From the NCBI RefSeq assembly GCF_033193315.1, contig NZ_CP136187.1, forward strand, positions 806,001 to 870,000: DNA of 64,000 bases. The letters run 5' to 3'. Shown one piece after another: positions 61,303 to 64,000 of the stretch. Made by a program: the position numbers and the translations under genes. Below the pieces are notes generated by a model. The model saw only the letters and a list, made by a program, of their open reading frames with translations, was not told the origin of the DNA and did no database searches. The stretch's first letter is position 1. Every line of letters starts with the position of its first letter. Source of the stretch: Agathobaculum sp. NTUH-O15-33. Its GTDB lineage: Bacteria; Bacillota; Clostridia; Oscillospirales; Butyricicoccaceae.

Positions 61303-63192
61303 CTGGTAGTACTTGCCGTGCTCGGCGATCAGTTGATCGTGGTTGCCGCGCTCGATGATGCGGCCAAGCTCCAGCACCATAATGACGTCCGCGTTCTGCA
61401 CGGTACTAAGTCTATGCGCGATCACAAACACCGTGCGGCCATACATCAGGCCGTCCATGCCGCGCTGGACGATGGACTCGGTGCGGGTGTCAATGCTGCT
61501 CGTCGCTTCGTCCAGAATCATAACCGGGGGATCGGCCACCGCCGCGCGGGCGATCGATAGCAGCTGGCGCTGGCCCTGCGACAGGCTGCCGCCGTCGCCG
61601 CCGATCTCGGTATCGTACCCCTCGGGCAGGCGGCGGATAAAGTCGTCCGCGCCCGCAAGCTGGGCCGCCGCCTCGATCTCTTGATCGTTGGCGTCGAGGT
61701 TGCCGTAGCGGATGTTGTCGCGGATCGTGCCGGTGAACAGGTTGGTATCCTGCAAAACGATGCCGAGCGAGCGCCGCAAATCGGCCTTTTTGATCTTATT
61801 GATGTTGATGCCGTCGTACCGGATCTTACCGTCCGCCAAATCGTAAAAGCGGTTGATCAGGTTGGTAATCGTGGTTTTGCCCGCGCCGGTCGCGCCGACA
61901 AAGGCCACCTTTTGGCCCGGTTCGGCGAACAGCGAAATATCGTGCAAGACGATCTTATCCGGGGTATAGCCGAAATCCACGTCGAAAAAGCGTACGTCGC
62001 CCTGCACGCGCTCGTAGGTGACCGTGCCGTCATCATGCGGGTGCTTCCAAGCCCAAACATTGGTCTTTTCCGGCGTTTCGTACAGGCTGCCGTCCGCGTT
62101 GATGCGGGCGTTGACCAGCGTGACGTAGCCGTCGTCCACCTCGGATTCCTCGTCCATCAGATCGAAAATGCGTTCCGCGCCCGCCAGCGCCATGACGATG
62201 GAGTTGACCTGCTGCGAAATTTGGCTGACCGGTTGGGTGAACGTCTTGGTCAGTTGCAGGAAGGAGGCGATCACGCCCAGCGTGATGCCGCCGCCAACGC
62301 CCGCGAGCGCCAGCGTGCCGCCGACCACCGCGACCAGCACGTACAAAAGGTTGCCGATGTTCATCATGATCGGCATCAGGATGTTGGCGAAGGTGTTGGC
62401 GCTCGTAGCGTTTAGGCGCAGCTCTTCATTGATCTCGTCAAACTGCTCCTTGCACTTTTCCTCGCGGCAAAATACCTTGACGACCTTTTGCCCGCCGATC
62501 ATTTCCTCGATATAGCCGTTGACCTTGCCGAGGGATTTCTGCTGCTCGAGGAAGAACTTCGCGGAGTTGCCGCCGATCTTGCCGGTCACGCGCAGCATGA
62601 CGAACACGCCGAGAATGACGAACAGCGTCAGCCACACGTTGGTGATCAGCATGGCGGCGAGCACGGCTATGATTGTGATGGCCGAGGAGAACATCTGCGG
62701 CACCGACTGCGAGAGCATCTGCTGCAGCGTATCGGTATCGTTGGTGTAGTGGCTCATCACATCGCCGTGGGTGTTGGTATCAAAGTAGCGGATGGGCAGC
62801 GATTGCATGTGGGCAAACATTTGGTCGCGCACGGTCTTTAAAACGCCCTGCGAGATCGAGACCATCAGCCGGTTGTAAAGGAAGGTTGACAAAATGCCGA
62901 CGAGATACACGCCCGCCATCATGCCGAGCGCCCGGAGCAGCCCGCTAAACACCGGGTTCGCCTGCGCGAGCAGCGGGGTGATATAGTCGTCGATCAGCAC
63001 GCGCAGAAACATGGAACCGCCCACGTTTGCCAGCGCGGACAGCACGATGCAGATCAAAACGACGAAGAATTTTGCGCTGTAACCTCTTTTAATATAGGCG
63101 AGCAGACGCGAAAGCGTCTTTTTCGGGCTTTTGGCCTTTTTGCCGCCGCCCATGCGGCCGCGGCGGCCGCCTCCCATCATCGGTCCCGGCAT
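61273..63192 (-). CDS. ABC exporter, full transporter half with canonical ATPase
   Basis: The 639-residue protein has a Gly/Lys-rich N-terminus, six membrane helices in an exporter-type domain, and an ATPase domain with Walker A GATGAGKTT, signature LSQGQRQLLSIARA and Walker B VMILDEATSS with the catalytic Glu. Together with the overlapping upstream gene it makes a heterodimeric exporter of the BmrCD/LmrCD kind, for drugs or lipids. Its TAATG start overlaps the partner's stop by one base. Confidence 0.94.
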   Translation of the reverse strand: MPGPMMGGGRRGRMGGGKKAKSPKKTLSRLLAYIKRGYSAKFFVVLICIVLSALANVGGSMFLRVLIDDYITPLLAQANPVFSGLLRALGMMAGVYLVGILSTFLYNRLMVSISQGVLKTVRDQMFAHMQSLPIRYFDTNTHGDVMSHYTNDTDTLQQMLSQSVPQMFSSAITIIAVLAAMLITNVWLTLFVILGVFVMLRVTGKIGGNSAKFFLEQQKSLGKVNGYIEEMIGGQKVVKVFCREEKCKEQFDEINEELRLNATSANTFANILMPIMMNIGNLLYVLVAVVGGTLALAGVGGGITLGVIASFLQLTKTFTQPVSQISQQVNSIVMALAGAERIFDLMDEESEVDDGYVTLVNARINADGSLYETPEKTNVWAWKHPHDDGTVTYERVQGDVRFFDVDFGYTPDKIVLHDISLFAEPGQKVAFVGATGAGKTTITNLINRFYDLADGKIRYDGININKIKKADLRRSLGIVLQDTNLFTGTIRDNIRYGNLDANDQEIEAAAQLAGADDFIRRLPEGYDTEIGGDGGSLSQGQRQLLSIARAAVADPPVMILDEATSSIDTRTESIVQRGMDGLMYGRTVFVIAHRLSTVQNADVIMVLELGRIIERGNHDQLIAEHGKYYQLYTGAFELE

Positions 63193-64000
63193 TATTCCTC
63201 GCCTCCCTTCTGCTGCTGGCGGTATACTTCCTGATAGATCTGGTTGGATGCGAGCAGGCTGTCGTGCGTGCCCACCGCGTCGATATGGCCGTTATCCATA
63301 ATTATGATCTGGTCCGCGTCCTGCACCGAGGAAACGCGCTGCGCGATGATGATCTTCGTGGTATCTGGTATCTCCTCGGCAAAGGCGCGGCGGATCAGCG
63401 CGTCGGTCTTGGTATCGACCGCCGAGGTCGAATCGTCCAGAATGAGGATCTTGGGCTTTTTCAGCAGCGCGCGGGCGATGCAAAGGCGCTGCTTCTGGCC
63501 GCCCGATACGTTGGAGCCGCCCTGCTCGATATGGGTGTCGTAGCCGTCCGGCATCTGGGAGATGAAATCGTCGGCCTGCGCGAGCCGGCACACGCGCCGC
63601 AGCTCTTCGTCCGTGGCGTTTTCATTGCCCCAGCGCAGGTTTTCCTTGATCGTGCCGGAAAACAGCACATTCTTTTGCAGCACCATCGCGACCTCGCTGC
63701 GCAGGGTATCCAGATGATACGCGCGCACATCGACGCCGCCGACCTTGACCGAGCCCTCGGTCACATCGTACAGACGGGGGATGAGCTGCACCAGCGTCGA
63801 TTTGGCGGCGCCCGTGCCGCCAAGGATGCCGATGGTCTGCCCGGCCTTGATATCAAGGCTCACGTCGCGCAGGGCGAACTTGCTGTGGTCGCCCTTGTAG
63901 CTGAAGCTGACATGCTCGAAGGAGATGTCGCCGGTCTTTACCTCGGTCACCGGCTTTTCCGGGTCGTGCAGGTCGGACTTTTCGGAAAGCACCTCGCTGA
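63192..64000 (-). CDS. ABC exporter, degenerate-site partner (5' end off window)
   Basis: Only the ATPase half is inside the window; the reading frame continues past 64000, so the membrane domain lies outside. Walker A is GGTGAAKST, with Ala in place of the usual Gly before the Lys. The signature is VSGGQKQRLCIARA and Walker B is ILILDDSTSA with Asp in place of the catalytic Glu. Those changes mark the weak-site subunit in heterodimeric exporters and are common in clostridial members rather than damage. The downstream gene supplies the canonical residues. Confidence 0.93.
   Translation of the reverse strand, partial: SEVLSEKSDLHDPEKPVTEVKTGDISFEHVSFSYKGDHSKFALRDVSLDIKAGQTIGILGGTGAAKSTLVQLIPRLYDVTEGSVKVGGVDVRAYHLDTLRSEVAMVLQKNVLFSGTIKENLRWGNENATDEELRRVCRLAQADDFISQMPDGYDTHIEQGGSNVSGGQKQRLCIARALLKKPKILILDDSTSAVDTKTDALIRRAFAEEIPDTTKIIIAQRVSSVQDADQIIIMDNGHIDAVGTHDSLLASNQIYQEVYRQQQKGGEE

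Noticed and set aside
63192..64000. Inactivated ABC ATPase because of altered Walker A and Walker B
   Set aside because: Ala in the P-loop and Asp for the catalytic Glu are normal for the weak-site subunit of heterodimeric exporters, and the canonical partner is adjacent.

Overview
The window looks like chromosomal DNA from a gut-type anaerobic member of the Clostridia (Bacillota), probably Oscillospirales-like. The evidence is strong AGGAGG ribosome binding sites, TTGACA/TATAAT promoters, GC-rich genes separated by AT-rich gaps, GntR/LysR/XRE regulators, and a 4-hydroxybutyrate-dehydrogenase-type enzyme close to that of Clostridium kluyveri. The lineage is inferred; no rRNA or ribosomal protein gene is present to confirm it.

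Region 1 (1-11585), carbonyl and amine metabolism: a split transketolase (cut by the left edge) behind an iron-type alcohol dehydrogenase, two paralogous GntR/FCD regulators, an SDR, an aldehyde dehydrogenase, a class III aminotransferase, a flavin reductase, a frameshifted ROK regulator and an HyuA-type hydantoinase. TTGTATACAA palindromes lie at the GntR-associated promoters. A second motif, CTTATTATAAG, lies at five promoters, including that of glutamate dehydrogenase.

Region 2 (11817-31549), a co-directional run of 15 genes on the + strand: glutamate dehydrogenase, class II aldolase, type I mannose-6-phosphate isomerase, a UvrA paralogue, a single-chain B12-dependent mutase-like protein, a phosphofructokinase (frameshifted), two ribose-type ABC importers (one with two permeases), an RbsD/FucU family protein, a serine hydrolase and a MATE exporter. 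Import, anomer/isomer conversion, phosphorylation and aldol cleavage form a coherent sugar module. The mutase, the UvrA-like ATPase and the glutamate dehydrogenase are unexpected in it and make this the best candidate for an undescribed catabolic system.

Region 3 (31690-43645), a minus-strand cluster facing a LysR regulator: MalY/PatB C-S lyase, flavodoxin-like reductase, acetyltransferase, two cyclophilin-fold lipoproteins plus a third fragment, a MacB-like ABC pair, a PaaK/CapK-like adenylate-forming enzyme, an Ntn amidase lipoprotein, a LysE exporter, a DUF3737 protein and a small protein. The divergent promoter region holds a perfect 9-7-9 inverted repeat.

Region 4 (43853-58231): a DUF4157 protein fused to a deuterolysin-like (Asp-zincin) protease domain, tRNA-Ser(GGA), a HerA/DUF853 ATPase, a 270-bp array of stem-loops, a cytidylate-kinase-like protein, a branched-chain amino acid (Liv) ABC operon with a frameshifted binding protein, and a MacB-like ABC pair beside a two-component system.

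Region 5 (58411-64000): a ~300-bp repeat in two inverted copies around an XRE regulator, a cation/proton antiporter behind a recognisable fluoride riboswitch with an overlapping terminator, and a heterodimeric ABC exporter running off the right edge.

Caution: three genes (ROK, phosphofructokinase, LivJ) each carry one single-base indel while their operon partners are intact. Sequencing or assembly error is at least as likely as real decay.
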